From Oreohelix idahoensis (lineage: Eukaryota; Mollusca; Gastropoda; Stylommatophora; Oreohelicidae), in NCBI GenBank assembly GCA_024509875.1, contig JAMPIV010012242.1, positions 1 to 64,000 of the forward strand: DNA of 64,000 bases, given 5' to 3'. Numbering within the stretch: the stretch's first letter is position 1; the number at the start of each line of letters is the position of its first letter. The notes beneath the pieces were generated by a model that saw only the letters and a program-made list of their open reading frames with translations, did no database searches and had not been told where the DNA came from. Both the position numbers and the translations under genes were made by a program. Shown in pieces: positions 34,556-46,199 of this stretch.

Positions 34556-35087
34556 CCTTTGGAAAAACCAGTTGAAGTGCAAGTGCTCTTATAAAACAAA
34601 ATCAAATTCACCTAAGATCACGTTGCTAGCAGGTCACGTCTCACGTGATCTCATGAGACCAATCCGAGAAATCTATTAACATGTGTGAGCAACACTGTCA
34701 TGTGATCCCATTTGACCATTCCAAAAAGATATATTTGTCAATATTTGGAGCTAAAAACTGCGAATTGTAGTGTGCACCCTGATGTGACAAAACCAGCCAA
34801 AGACTAGAAAAGCTAATTTTTATACAAAGCAAATACAGAAAAGGCAGAGATTAGGCAGCCATTTAACATGAGAGGATTGCAAATGCAGATGATCGAGATG
34901 TTTTCAAGTGGTGTGGAAGAAGAAAGACAAGTGGTTCAACTGAATTACGAAAACCGAAATGTGATCTCCGAGCACGACTGATACAATCTGGAAGCTTCCA
35001 CGTGTTATGATCGAAAAGAAGATGCGAAAGCTAAAGCAAAAAGGAAACTTTGTAGGCCATAAGCTTTTGACTTTCAAAGAACTTAAC
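34556..35087. other. Spacer between element B and the right inverted arm
   Basis: About 530 bp with no supported gene. Together with 15706-15813 it would form the ~0.64-kb centre of the inverted repeat before element B inserted. Confidence 0.5.
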
Positions 35088-37071
35088 CCCCCCGCCCCCG
35101 TGACAAAACAAGGCGCCCCCTATCGACCTTTGTTTCTCTCCGGCAGTATCGGAACATTTGTGGTACTGATTTTTGTTATGTGCTCTCAATTTGACACTCC
35201 ACTTTTCTTTCTTTCTTTCGTTGTTATTTTTTTGCTAAGTAGCAGATATTTGATGTTATCAAATCATTCAACAATCCTCTCTGTGATGTCATCTGTTTGT
35301 TACCCGGTCATCCTGGCTTGCGGTGAGCAACTGAGATAAGATAGTCGCCGGGGTGTTTAGATTGAACCCCTGATAAGACGACTCATGTGGTAACCCAGAT
35401 AGGCAGACACGGAGTTGTGCGTACTCATACGACAGATAACGAGATTACTGTCTGTGTGACACATGTTGGCTGACAAGTGTGACATAATCGCTTCCTGACC
35501 GACTTGTTATGACAGCATTACTTTCTAATAAAGTAATAAGAATTACAGCTTACCCATATATTGTCATGTATATCTACCGATCTGCCTGTAAGTTTGTACA
35601 CAAGGGCATCGGACAAGAAATTGCAATATATGGTAGACGTACCTTTGCAAAATTTTTCCATGTCGGAAATATTTTGAAAGTACAACACCCGACCTGGTTG
35701 AAGATAATTGTAGCGTTTATTTAACTCCATAACAAACGAAAGCGTGGGAAGGCAGGGAATATATTCTGACCATTTTCGCAGTTTTATTTACCTGTGAATT
35801 TCACGCTAGACACGAAAACATCCGAACTCGCGAGCGTGAAGACTAGATTCATAATTCCTTTTAGTTAACCAGACCTTTTATTGGAGAACCAAATAAGACT
35901 TACAAAGCACAGGAAATCTCTACATTTTAATAAGGAACACCGGGACTAGGAAACTGAAGAAACCCACGGAGTCAGAGAGGGAATATGTGGTGAAATTAAA
36001 GACTCCCCAGACGCGTGTAAGAAACTGACTAGTCTCTTTTATTCATCTGAGCAAGAAGTCTGTAGCCAGGATTGGCGTAAGTTGTGATTTACATTTCATA
36101 TTTTATTACTAACATGTGAACTAACATATATATGTATATATTACCATGTGAAGTTTAATATGTGAAACTCGCTATGTGATGTCAAAGTCATTTGAGGCTG
36201 GCAACCTCAGCGTATAGAATGATGATTCATGAACCACCACCTTGCGGGCTGGTATTCCCAGGTTCCCTATAGCGCAGTGAGAAAAAGATGAAAGAAATGA
36301 TATACATTCTAAATATAGTACTTACGTTGTCAAAGCAGTGCACATGTCCCTATAAACATAGTCACTTTAAAATTAATGTAAGTTTTCAAGCTTAAACCAG
36401 TGTAAATGCCTATGTGAAAATATTCATTTTAAAGTAATGGAAGTTTCAAACTTTTCAATCAGTGTAAAAACATAAATGAAAACATATTCAATTTATATTG
36501 TGAACACTTTTCAATCAGTGGAGATGTATATGTAAACAGACTCTATCTATTAACCTTTTCATTTGAATATAAAGTAACTATGAAAGCTATTCTATTTAAA
36601 TGAAAAGACAGTTTTATCCCGACGGATTAAATTTAATTTTCATCGAGGGTAAAGTCTGAGCAATTGGGATGGTGGTATGGGAAGATAGGAACCCATAACT
36701 ATGGGATGGAAAACTCAGAAGAGCGTTTAGTTCTATTCCTTATCATAGTTATTGGTGGTACCAGCAGAAAGTACTATCTCTGTAACAAGAAGGGAACCGT
36801 GGCCTAAGCTTTAAGACGAAGGATCCACGTGGTAGACTCTCCTTGATGTTTCTGTGAAATGAGCTACCCCCGACAACCTTGATCAGAGACGAGCGTGAGC
36901 AGAGTGAAAAGAACCAACCCATAAGAAGGAGCAGAACCGTCAATGGCAGCTAAGTTCAAATATATGCTGCCACTTGAACTTTTTGTAATATCTCACATTC
37001 CCTAAAGACTGTGAGGATAACTTTTCATGATCCAGAACTATTCAAATTATTTCCAACTGTTAAAACCTAAG

Positions 37072-37332
37072 GATCCCGTTACACGCCCATTGAGGCATAC
37101 TGGGAATATGGTGTTAGGCCCATATTTTCTCGACCGTCGGTACACTAGGGGTGATGTGGTCAGCATCACGCCGGCCGCCTTAACCTTCCCAGAGTTGCTC
37201 TGGAACCCATTTGGGGCTGGGTCGACCCAGGAGCCGTTTGTGGCCTAAAAAATCCCACCTCATCTGGGGATCGAACCAAAGACCACTGAGCTAGGAAGCT
37301 AGTGCACTAACCACTATGCTACCGCGGCTCCC
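37072..37332 (-). mobile_element. tRNA-derived SINE
   Basis: The - strand starts GGGAGCCGCGGTAGCATAG at 37332. It carries an A box (TAGCATAGTGG) and a B box (GGTTCGATCCC), the internal RNA polymerase III promoter of tRNA-derived SINEs. The body has a GC-rich block (ggccggcgtgatgctgacc on the - strand) of a kind I associate with molluscan SINEs. Duplicated flanks gttaaaacctaag (37059-37071) and gttaaaacctaaag (37333-37346) bound it. The paralogous site at about 14470-14490 is uninterrupted, which independently confirms both ends. The pairing of the tRNA-like fold is degenerate, so it is not a tRNA gene. Confidence 0.93.
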
Positions 37333-37346
37333 GTTAAAACCTAAAG

Positions 37347-37790
37347 TGATTATTAAATTTTGTTATTTGTAATGTTACAAATTTAACTTCCATTTAATCA
37401 TGTTAAAGTTACTGCTTGTTTGTCTCTATCAAATTACTACACACACTCTAAACAGAGCTATACTAAAATAATAGAATTCCACTGAGTAAATCAGGGGTGG
37501 GGGCTTAAACGAACTGAAAGTAATAAGTACTTAAATCCTTCACAAAAGCTTCGGCAGAATTACAGAGTTAACATACTCAGCCAAAGCAGTAGTGTTCTCG
37601 CTTATTCTGAATATATTGTGAAGACTCCCGTTGTAATAGAAGTGTCATCACCCTTCTATCTACATCTCTGCCAAGAGTAATCTTGTGCGAAGGTAGATAC
37701 CTTTGAAGACCATATTAGATACTCTTGAGTTTTGGCCACTGTTGGACCACTACTGCAAGCAGGGGAGGCAATACCGTCACCCCCCCCCCC
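37347..37790 (+). repeat. Partial copy of repeat family R (3' module)
   Basis: It matches the 3' halves of family R copies: tctacatctctgccaagag, agtaatctt, the aaggtagatacctttgaagac phrase, ttttggccactgttgg and gcaggggaggcaatacc. It ends in a C-rich run at 37779-37806. Confidence 0.7.
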
Positions 37791-39059
37791 CCCCACCCCA
37801 CCCCACCCAAAAAAAAAGCAGTGAAGTAAACTGCCAGCTAATGTTCATAACTGTTAATATTCATGCTCTCTCAGCTGATTCTATGTACTTGTACAGATTC
37901 GGCAAGATAACCCTCAGCTACTCCTTCACCGCAGCCTATGGAATGGTGTTGAAGAATCATCCATTGTCACAGGGCGTGAATGGAAAAATATTGTCTTAGC
38001 AAACTCCACAGTCTCAGCCAACTCTACAGTCTAACTACAATGGCCCCTTACCAATTGCAGCTGCCATATATGAATATTTGCAAGTGTTGAAATATGTCTG
38101 CAGATCAAAGCCTTATATGATAGACTGCCCCGTGTTTAAGTGCTGCTGCTAGGCCCAACATGTAAAGAGAATTATATGAATGAAAAGACTAATTTAACAC
38201 ACAAAAATTTCTCAACATAACTGCTTTTGCTTGTGCAATTATAATTGTTGGCACAGTTACTCTTACAAATGTTTCATATCGCATTATATAAACTCACAGA
38301 TGGAAGTTGTGAAATATTGCTTGTTTATTTTTTCCTATTTTTGTTTTTAAAGTTTCTGAATATAGTCTTTGCCTACGTATTTCATTTTTAATTGTTCCAC
38401 CTTTATATCACAATGCATCTCAGGTCCTGAGATTGGAGACTGTGAAATATTTTTAAAAAAAATTGTTTTTAGTTTGTGAATAATAATACATGACAGAAAT
38501 TGTGGCATAATTTTATTAATTATTGCAAAGTAAACTATGTATCTGTTCACCCTGTTGTTACATCATATCTGATTCAGTATATTTAGGCCTGTTTGAGAAT
38601 TCTTGCAGACTTAAAAGACACACACTGATTGCCTTGAGTTATTTTCTTAACCTCTGATTGCAGCTAATACATACATCAGCACAACAAAGTGCTGATTTAC
38701 TCTACATTATATCAATCACTTGAACATACTTTTTAAATTGAATATGTTGACATTATCTAGATTAATATGATGCTCTCAGACGTAACAAAGAAACAAACGG
38801 AAACTAAAAATTTACAATTCCAGTGAAACACTAAATATGTTACAAAAAGAAGGTCATGCAGTAAAGAGACCCATACACTTTGTCATTTTCATCTAAAAAA
38901 TTCCATACAATTTTAAAATGATACAGGAATAATTAAAAAATTGTAATATAAAACATTTATGTCCTTAGATTAAATATTTTTGTCCATACCGTTTAAAAAT
39001 CAGTTTTCTCAGATTTTATTTTTGTGTGACATGTCTGGTTTTTCCAATGGAGTCTTCAC
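37791..39059. other. Unassigned AT-rich sequence
   Basis: A C/A-rich homopolymer stretch (37779-37816), then AT-rich sequence without a supported gene. Confidence 0.4.
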
Positions 39060-40005
39060 ATGTAAACATGTTTTACATAAATGCAATTGGTGTTTTGCGC
39101 TCACTGGGATTAATTTTAATGCTCAGAGGGTAACGTTCTGAGGCAGATGGGATGGTGGAATGAAACCCAGTACTCAGGAGGGATATTTCTTTCTCTCTCA
39201 TTTCATGCTACTTGTCTGTGGTATAAATCGGTGGTACAAGTTTGTGGAACAAGCGTGTAGTACATGTGGCCATCAGTCGAAGCTAGACACCAACATCGGA
39301 CGGGTCTTCACGACGCTGGACCATCTTCGCAATTACCCCACGATACTGCATGGGACATGTTACCGCCACCAGACTGGACCATTGACGAGAAGAACCAGTC
39401 TACAACCTGCAAAGAACTAACATCAGCTGGAGCAGAAGCGAATCGACACCATATTGGCTGCTAAGTACATATACAGAGATGCCAAACGAAGTCTTATAAT
39501 TTTGTTTCCAAGAAAAAAAATAAACACTAACCATATCATCACCTGGGATGAATGCTTAAAGGCAAATTTTTTTTCCATCAACACCTTTATTTATTTTAAC
39601 CTTGTTAACTATAATTGATTATTAAATTTGTTATCCGTATATACAAATTTATAGTTGATTTAACCAGTTTGAGTGAACTGCACCCATATGTTTCAGTCAA
39701 TTAAAATTCTCATAAACAGCGCCGTTAAAGTAATATTTTACTGAATTAATTCATTTGGGGACTCAACAAACGAGCACAATTTTCTTTTCCTCATAGAAGG
39801 TCTGGGAAAATAATACGTTCATGAGGCTTAGATGATCTCAGCTGTTGTGCTTGATTTCTTCGTTCTATGAGGCCCCCTAGAACAGAAGCATTATTCTTCT
39901 ATTTACATCTCTGCCAAGAGTAATCTTGAACGAAAGACCTTCAGTAGATACTCTGAATTTTGGCCGTTGTTCGACCATCGCTGAAGAGCAAAGGAAGGAA
40001 ATCCC
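39060..40005 (+). repeat. Dispersed repeat family R, full copy
   Basis: It aligns along its length with the reverse complement of 9040-10160 and with 40660-41605. It begins around tgtaaacatgttttacataaatg and ends in a gagcaaaggaaggaaatcccgtgac-like stretch near 40005. The overlapping open frames at 39160-39464 are not conserved between copies, which argues against a coding role. Confidence 0.78.
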
Positions 40006-40659
40006 GTGACAACAACAGGATATTTTATTTACGTGTCATTTGTCAAATTAATTTGCCTGTCTTTCATAATCATATACGGTCTCGCTTCTTCTGCTTCGCC
40101 GGCCATGTTTACGAACTCACTACTTCACAGTTATAACATTATTATCTCCTCCCAGATGTCATTTCCTTGTGACTGTTCATTACAACCAATTTCATCTACC
40201 GGAAGTATTACATCACTGTCCGTGTCTTACTCTTTAGCAAGATGGTCGTTTCTTACATCTGAGTGAGATCTGCCGTGTATTTTATCATGTCATGTTTGCG
40301 AGCTCCCACCTTATCAGGCAACAGCCCGGTAGCGTGTATCGTCCCCAAACAGAAAGTCTGTGATAACAATAGGAATGTTGCTCAGTGTAAACTCTTACTT
40401 CGCCTGGAGCTATCAATAGGCAAAAAGTCAATGTGGCAAGTTTGCTCTGCATAAACAGAAGTCAATATTGTTTCAAAAATAAGTCGAACGATCAGGTAAA
40501 ATTAAATGAGTGACAAAAGATTATAAGAAAATCTTGAACTATGAAAGCGAAAACAACATCAAGGTACGAGTGAGAAAAAGGAAAAGGAAAGGAAAGAAAC
40601 AGATAAAGGATGGCACAGGAAATGTAACGCTCGAATATTGACTCGTCACAGAGGTTAAA
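40006..40659. other. Spacer between two family R copies
   Basis: About 650 bp separating two direct copies. It contains open frames on both strands (40006-40266, 40263-40454, 40492-40710) without recognisable motifs. No gene is supported. Confidence 0.4.
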
Positions 40660-41605
40660 ATTAACGCTCAGGGCGGGAAGGAGTCTGGAGAAGATGGAAA
40701 CGGAGGTCACCTGATTATTATGTCAGGAGACCCAATACTTAGCAGAGACATTTGTCTCCTTTCAGTTTGTGGTTCAAGTTACCAGCAATGATGGAACCCA
40801 ACATTAACTTTGTTGTACAAGTTTTTGATCTAAATTTCCAGCAGTCGACGCTAGACATATATTAGACGGATCTTGAAGACTCATGACTTGACAACCTAAG
40901 CTGTTACCTCAGCCTTGATGCATGAGACGTGCTACAACCGCCATATTTGGCTATTGTAGAAAGGCGCAGTCCAAGGCACCTGTGTGCATCAACAGCGGCT
41001 GATGCAGACGTCAACCTACTCAGCACTGGAATCTAAGTAGCTTAATAGAGCAACAAATGGATATTTCCAAAATTTGCATGAGTTCCACCACAATTTAAAT
41101 CATCCGATGATGATAACTATCATCGCTTCTTTTTATAAACTACTTTATTCATTTTACACTGTTAAACTATACGTGACTATTAAATATGTTTATCTGTAAC
41201 TGTAAAGCTATTGTTGGTTTAATCACTATTGAGTGAAGTGTTTGACTGCACCCGTATGACTCGTATGACTCATATTGTTCTAAATAAATAACCAGATAGA
41301 GCTATTAGATTAATAGTTACTGAATCACCTTCAGCTGGGGGCTCAGAAATACGAACAAAAATATACTACCTCACAGAAAGAGCGAGAGAATAACAAGTTC
41401 ATGACAGCTTAGATAATCTCAGTTGTTATGCTTATTCATCTTTAAATTCATGTGAGGCACCCAAAAGTAGAAGCATCATACTTCTATTTATATCTCTGCC
41501 AAGAGTAATCTTAAGCGAAGGTTGATTCCGTTGAAAACCGTCATCATTATACTTTGGCCAGTGTTGAACCACGACTGTGGAGCAGGGGAAACTATACCAT
41601 CACAG
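40660..41605 (+). repeat. Dispersed repeat family R, full copy, hit by element D
   Basis: A direct copy of 39060-40005. It ends with gcaggggaaactataccat and a cacag tail. Element D's CCAAT target duplication starts at 41606, so D inserted at the very edge of this copy. Confidence 0.75.
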
Positions 41606-42476
41606 CCAATTGTCGTGAAATATTCTAATCCACATATATAAATTATTAGGTAAATATAAAGCCTAACAAATAAAATTAATAAAGAGAAGAGCAATGGGAA
41701 AATAACAGTGCTGTCACAAAGAATGTACTCGAAATCCCCCTTGTTTTCTGCTTCGTCTGCAAATTGTAACGCTTTCACGTTGATATAAAAGCTTACTGTA
41801 TTATTACCCGCCTTCTTCAATGAAACGTGTGCTGCATTTCTAAGAAAAACATTGAGACGTACTGCGTAATGACCTAAATTAATCCTAACATTAATTATAC
41901 TGCGTTACCAAAACGAACGAACAGATGGACAAAAGGATAAAGAGAGAGGGGAGGGCTGAAAATCAGGAACGCATGCAACACGCGTCGCGCGATACACAAA
42001 TGCTGCCATCACGCGTGTAAGTCTACATGCACTAATTTTTTTTCAGACGGACAGTGATAAAATACACTACCCTTTCCCAGAGTTAGGTTTATAAATCATA
42101 AAAAAACTCTTATTAGAAAAGATAACATTAGATGGGTTTACGGTTGAAAACATAACAGTACCCAGACAGCACATCTTCGAAACAGGAGGTAGAAGAAATT
42201 GCATATTTTGAACGCAGCCACGTAGCTCCTTTAAATTAGTATTTTTGGGTTCCTTAGGGCTTGCTGACAAATAATATGTAAAACGTTACGCAAATAGTCC
42301 AGGAATTAATAAATTATACCCAAAATAAAATAGTGAGGATGCCTGACAGCATGGAATCATTTCTGCTCATAAAATTTTTTTTTATAACGTGTTTGAAAAA
42401 AACCTTACGTTACATAAATAGCCTACCATGTAAACTCCCCATTGATTGGAGCGCAACAAATGAAAGCCTAACCACG

Positions 42477-42495
42477 ATTGGTCGGACTATAAATA
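42477..42495 (+). promoter_or_regulatory. Putative LTR core promoter (TATA box) of element D
   Basis: TATAAATA at 42488-42495, with ATTGG (inverted CCAAT) just upstream at 42477. It is conserved in the 3' LTR at 49040-49047 despite changed neighbours. Transcription would start ~25-30 bases downstream. Confidence 0.55.
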
Positions 42496-42670
42496 CTATC
42501 TTGGTTGTTAGGGGAGACGGGGAAAGGTAACATTTTTTCAAACACTTGTCGAAACGGGCCTCATTGGTCAGACTCGCTGATATACACACTTGGGAGCGTT
42601 AGTTCGAAACCACTGGTTTAAATAAACTTGATAAAGCATCAGTGCGTTGAAGCCAGCTTATATTTGGCTC

Positions 42671-42676
42671 AATAAA
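42671..42676 (+). terminator. Putative poly(A) signal in the LTR of element D
   Basis: AATAAA followed by agcctgg, ~180 bases after the TATA box. The copy in the 3' LTR is at 49224-49229 and is the one that would end the transcript. Confidence 0.5.
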
Positions 42677-44027
42677 AGCCTGGAAGATAAGCAGATGGGA
42701 ATTTGTGCCAGTTTGTGCCAGAATTCATTGCTAATCAACGTATCTGTGTTTATTCGTATGAATTGTGGTAAGCTTGAACCATTCAATATCTTTTAATGAA
42801 AATTGAATGTGAATTGTTGATTTATGCCTGTATATATATGTGTAGTTCAGTGGCCAACGTGAGGTAAAGCCTGTAATGCTCCAGCCTGAACAGAGGGTGT
42901 CGGAGAGAAGTAAAACGGCATGGAATGGCCAAACAGTACACTGACACCTGGATGATTGAATAGAAAGAAATAATGCTGGAATTGCAGAGGCGTAGTAACC
43001 ATTAAGAAGGGTAATACTGGAATAAAGTATTTCAAATGAAGCTGACAGTTGGCCTAATGCTCTGAACTCAATGTTTGTGCTGTGTTGTGATCAGTGTAAC
43101 AAGAGAGTTTAAGTTAGTTATGAAGTAGAAGGTACATCCTTCTTGATTTCAGGGACAGTGGTCTTGATGGTACTGAGCAGCACCTGGTCAGAGCTTTGCT
43201 GAATCCAGTGTCGGACAGCATACTCCTTGGTCCTTTTAGCTATCAGTGAGGTGTCTCCAGAGCCCAGAGGAGAATTCGAGCAGAGGAGTCCTTTCCTGCC
43301 GCCATCACGCCAGATAAGCTAACTTGGCCAGCTGAGCTCAACATTATGTCCCCTCATCTTGAAATAACTTTGTAAAAATAACATTCAGAGGGGAATTTAA
43401 TTGTCTTAATATCAGGAACTGAGAACATCTCCAATACTAGTCCCTAAGACAAACTATTGAAGTCATGATGACAAATACCAACAGAGCTTGAACAAAACAA
43501 AACCAGTATTACCTCATATTACTACTACACAACTGACACACATAGGATATTTTTAATAATATATGTCACTACAATATTCATATTGATAAAGTCTGTACAT
43601 ATACTTGTAATTAAAATTGATTGTGATTCCTGGTTCCTTTGTATTTGAATCAGGACACAAATACATTATTAACAGCACTGAATACATATTGTTATTTGAA
43701 ACGTTACGAGTGACTTCTTTAAGATATTCTCATAGAGTGTTATATGTATGTGAGTGTCACAGTGTTGTTAAGAGTAGTGGATTAAATTAAATTGTTTATC
43801 TGTCTGTTGTTGTGACTTACACTTCCTCATACTCATACCCTAGACACATAACGTAGTCATCACACTATTCCAGAATAATTCTGACTGAGATATATAGATA
43901 TGTGGTAGCAAGTAAGGTTATCTATAATACACTACTCTTAATAGATATAGATACCTTCACAGCTGATCTCAGTCAGTACACTAAGTTCCCTATAAATATT
44001 TATAACATCCCACTTCACCACATATAT

Positions 44028-44045
44028 TGGGGTCTCGCTCTTGGG
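44028..44045 (+). promoter_or_regulatory. Putative primer-binding site of element D
   Basis: TGGGGTCTCGCTCTTGGG begins five bases after the LTR end. It opens with TGG as expected for pairing with a tRNA CCA tail and differs from the TGGTGGACCAG of A and B, which suggests a different primer. Confidence 0.55.
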
Positions 44046-44226
44046 ATTTTGAATCTTTCCCTATTAAAAATATTGGGGGTAATTCACTTCAGGGAATATA
44101 AGAATTAAAAGGTATCCTTGGGTGGAATAAAATAAGGTTGAGCTCACGGTGCCTGTGTTGTCCATTATATATATATTTAGAATTTGAATTGTTGGTTAGA
44201 CATTGTAGAAATTTACATGATAGACA

Positions 44227-45375
44227 ATGGCGGACCTGGCCAAGTTTCGATCTGCTGCTGTTCAGACTGCAAAAGAGTTAGGATTAGATGGGCAAGTTAT
44301 GGTTGCCTATGTTACTACGGAATGTGACAAATTTATTGAACGCGAAGAAAGAAGGTTTGAAGCCGAAAGAAAGTTAGAGGCTGACAAGGAAATTAAGAGG
44401 TTGCAGATTGAGGCTGAGGCTAAGAAATTGGAAGCAGAAGAAAGAAGATTGACTGCAGAAAGAGAAGACAGGAAATTAGCTGCAGAAAGGGAAGCAGAAG
44501 ATAAAAGATTACAAAGGGAACATGAGTTACGACTAAGGGAGTTTGAGTTTCAAGGCCATGCTCCTGAAAATGGTGCCAGTCCCTTTGCCTCTGATGCTAC
44601 GGTTACTCAAGGAGCCTCAACCTCAGCTATGAATTTTCATTTAGATCATTTTGTTGAGAAAGACGATGATATAGAGAGCTACCTAAATAGGTATGACTAT
44701 TAGCTACCACGTATGGGTTAGAGAGAGAAAGGTGGAGCTTAAAGTTATCTCAGGGACTTCGTGGGGCAGCTTATGAAGTTTTTTGCAAAAATGAGCAGAG
44801 GTGATCAGGAAAATTATGACATGCTAAAGCAGGCTCTTTTGTTAAGGTATGAAAAGAATGCAGAGTTTTACAGGAAAAAATTTAGGAATGCTAAACTACT
44901 GTCAGGTGAAACCTATCACCAGTTCTCTGCACGAATAGAGACATACTTGGAGAAATGGACTTCTCTGGGGAAAACCCAAGATCTTAAGGAAATGGTCCTT
45001 ATAGAGCAACTAAGAGAGTCCATGGCTCCAGACCTGAGAAAGTTTCTCATGGAACAAGGTGCAGAGAGGCTGGATGAGTTGCTAAATGTTGCTGAAAGGT
45101 ATCAAGCAGCTCAAGCAGAGGTAACAGGTAATAAAAAGAAACAGGTGGATAACTTTAGGGCACCACAGAACTTTAATAAATTTGATCCTAAGGATCAAAA
45201 TAAAGGTAAGCACCAATTTGATAGGCCACGGTATGAAAATAAAAATAAATTCCCACAATTCGATGAAAGGATATATGATGAAAGAAAATCTTTCAACCAA
45301 GGAAAAAGGTGGTGTAAAAATTGTCAGATGGACAATCATGACACTGACCGTTGCAGAAGGAAACCTGTGTATATG
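44227..45375 (+). pseudogene. gag: Gag of element D, frameshifted
   Basis: ATG at 44227 (MADLAKFRSAAV) opens 159 codons. They include a highly charged helix rich in Glu, Arg and Lys (about residues 38-100), like those in A and B. The frame stops at 44703. Family-like sequence continues in another frame for ~60 bases and then returns to the original frame before 44780, so two compensating frame changes are present. The capsid-like part follows (44800-45110), then a basic linker and a nucleocapsid knuckle CKNCQMDNHDTDRC (C-X2-C-X4-H-X4-C) at about 45310-45352. A classical knuckle is present here but absent in A and B. Confidence 0.88.
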
Positions 45376-46197
45376 GCAACCCTTCAGGTCAGGTCGACCT
45401 CAAGACAGGAGGAGGATATTATGTTGGATACCACTCCAGAAGAGATGAGGAAGGCACAGGCTGGGGATAAAACACTCAAGCCTTGTTTCAGAAAATTGTC
45501 AACTTGTCATACAACTCCAGGCAAGGGAGATTTTTACATGAAAAACAAGTTGATGTATAGGAAGACTGGAGCTAGATCCAATGGTCACGGACAGCTGGTT
45601 CTTCCAAAAAGATATAGGACAGACTTAATAAGGAGCCTACATGTGAAACCAGATGGGGACCATGAGAAGATAGGTACCATCATTCAAAAGGTGGCTCACA
45701 ATTATTATTGGCCCAAAGCAAGATGGGACATTGAGAATTTTGTAGAAAGGTGTAGCATAGCACATGAGGGAACACCCACAAGTGGGAACATGGATCAGGA
45801 CCTGGACACGCCACGGGGCAAAATTAGGCCTGATAATAAAAAGAGAAATAAATTTGATAAAGTGGACCAAATGGAATGGGAAGCCCCTTTTCACGGACAA
45901 GCTTCACTTAACTGTTTTACAATGGCCACTATGCGGAGAGTGCAAAAAGATGTCTTACCCCAGGATAAGCCGAAAATCCCTCAATCGGACTTAAACAAAC
46001 TGGAGGAAGAAGATGTAGAGAGGAAATCTCTCATCAAGAATTTTAAGTGGGGAGAAAGCCCCAAAAGAAAAATTGGTAGCGGTCGTTTTGTGAATGAAAA
46101 TTCTGGGAGGAAAAATCATCACTATAAAGCTTCGAGTGGAAGAGACCATACCGGTGCATGGACAAATAGGTCCACACAATTAAAGGTCCATATGTAG
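45376..46197 (+). pseudogene. Reduced protease-integrase region of element D
   Basis: The frame runs on to a TAG at 46195-46197. No Asp-Ser/Thr-Gly protease motif is seen after the knuckle. An integrase zinc-type region is recognisable: H-X6-H in HVKPDGDH, then NYYWPKARWDIENFVERC, but the last Cys of the expected C-X2-C is Ala (CSIA). The following ~140 residues are charged and show none of the catalytic D-D-E motifs seen in A. The simplest reading is loss or replacement of protease and integrase core, followed by a shift into the next frame. Confidence 0.75.
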
Positions 46198-46199
46198 CT

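Larger units (their letters stand above)
35088..37790. repeat. Right arm of the inverted repeat flanking element B
   Basis: An imperfect reverse complement of 14040-15705 (anchors are listed with the left arm). It also contains 35880-36330, which matches 13440-13960 in direct orientation, and a ~680-bp block (36060-36740) absent from the equivalent place on the left. A SINE interrupts it at 37072-37332. Open frames here (for example 35509-35724 and 36749-36943) are not gene-like. Confidence 0.7.
41611..44022 (+). repeat. 5' LTR of element D (2.4 kb)
   Basis: It starts TGTCGTGAAATATTC and ends CACTTCACCACA, near-identical to 48166-50574. At 2412 bp it is long for a gypsy LTR. Frames such as 43902-44108 cross its end and are duplicated with it; they have no motif. 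The distances from the TATA box to the poly(A) signal and from there to the LTR end imply U3 of ~0.9 kb and U5 of ~1.3 kb. Confidence 0.95.

Noticed and set aside
35007..35339. 110-codon open frame with a hydrophobic segment
   Set aside because: It lies across the boundary of the inverted arm, and the opposite arm does not preserve the frame.
37260..37332. Possible tRNA gene, because A- and B-box sequences are present
   Set aside because: The tRNA-like fold is degenerate, the sequence continues into a SINE body, and target duplications flank the whole 261-bp unit.
43902..44108. Open frame at the end of element D's LTR, with a longer partner at 50454-50828
   Set aside because: It is present twice only because the LTR is duplicated. 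The two copies run into different sequence after the LTR, and there is no family resemblance.
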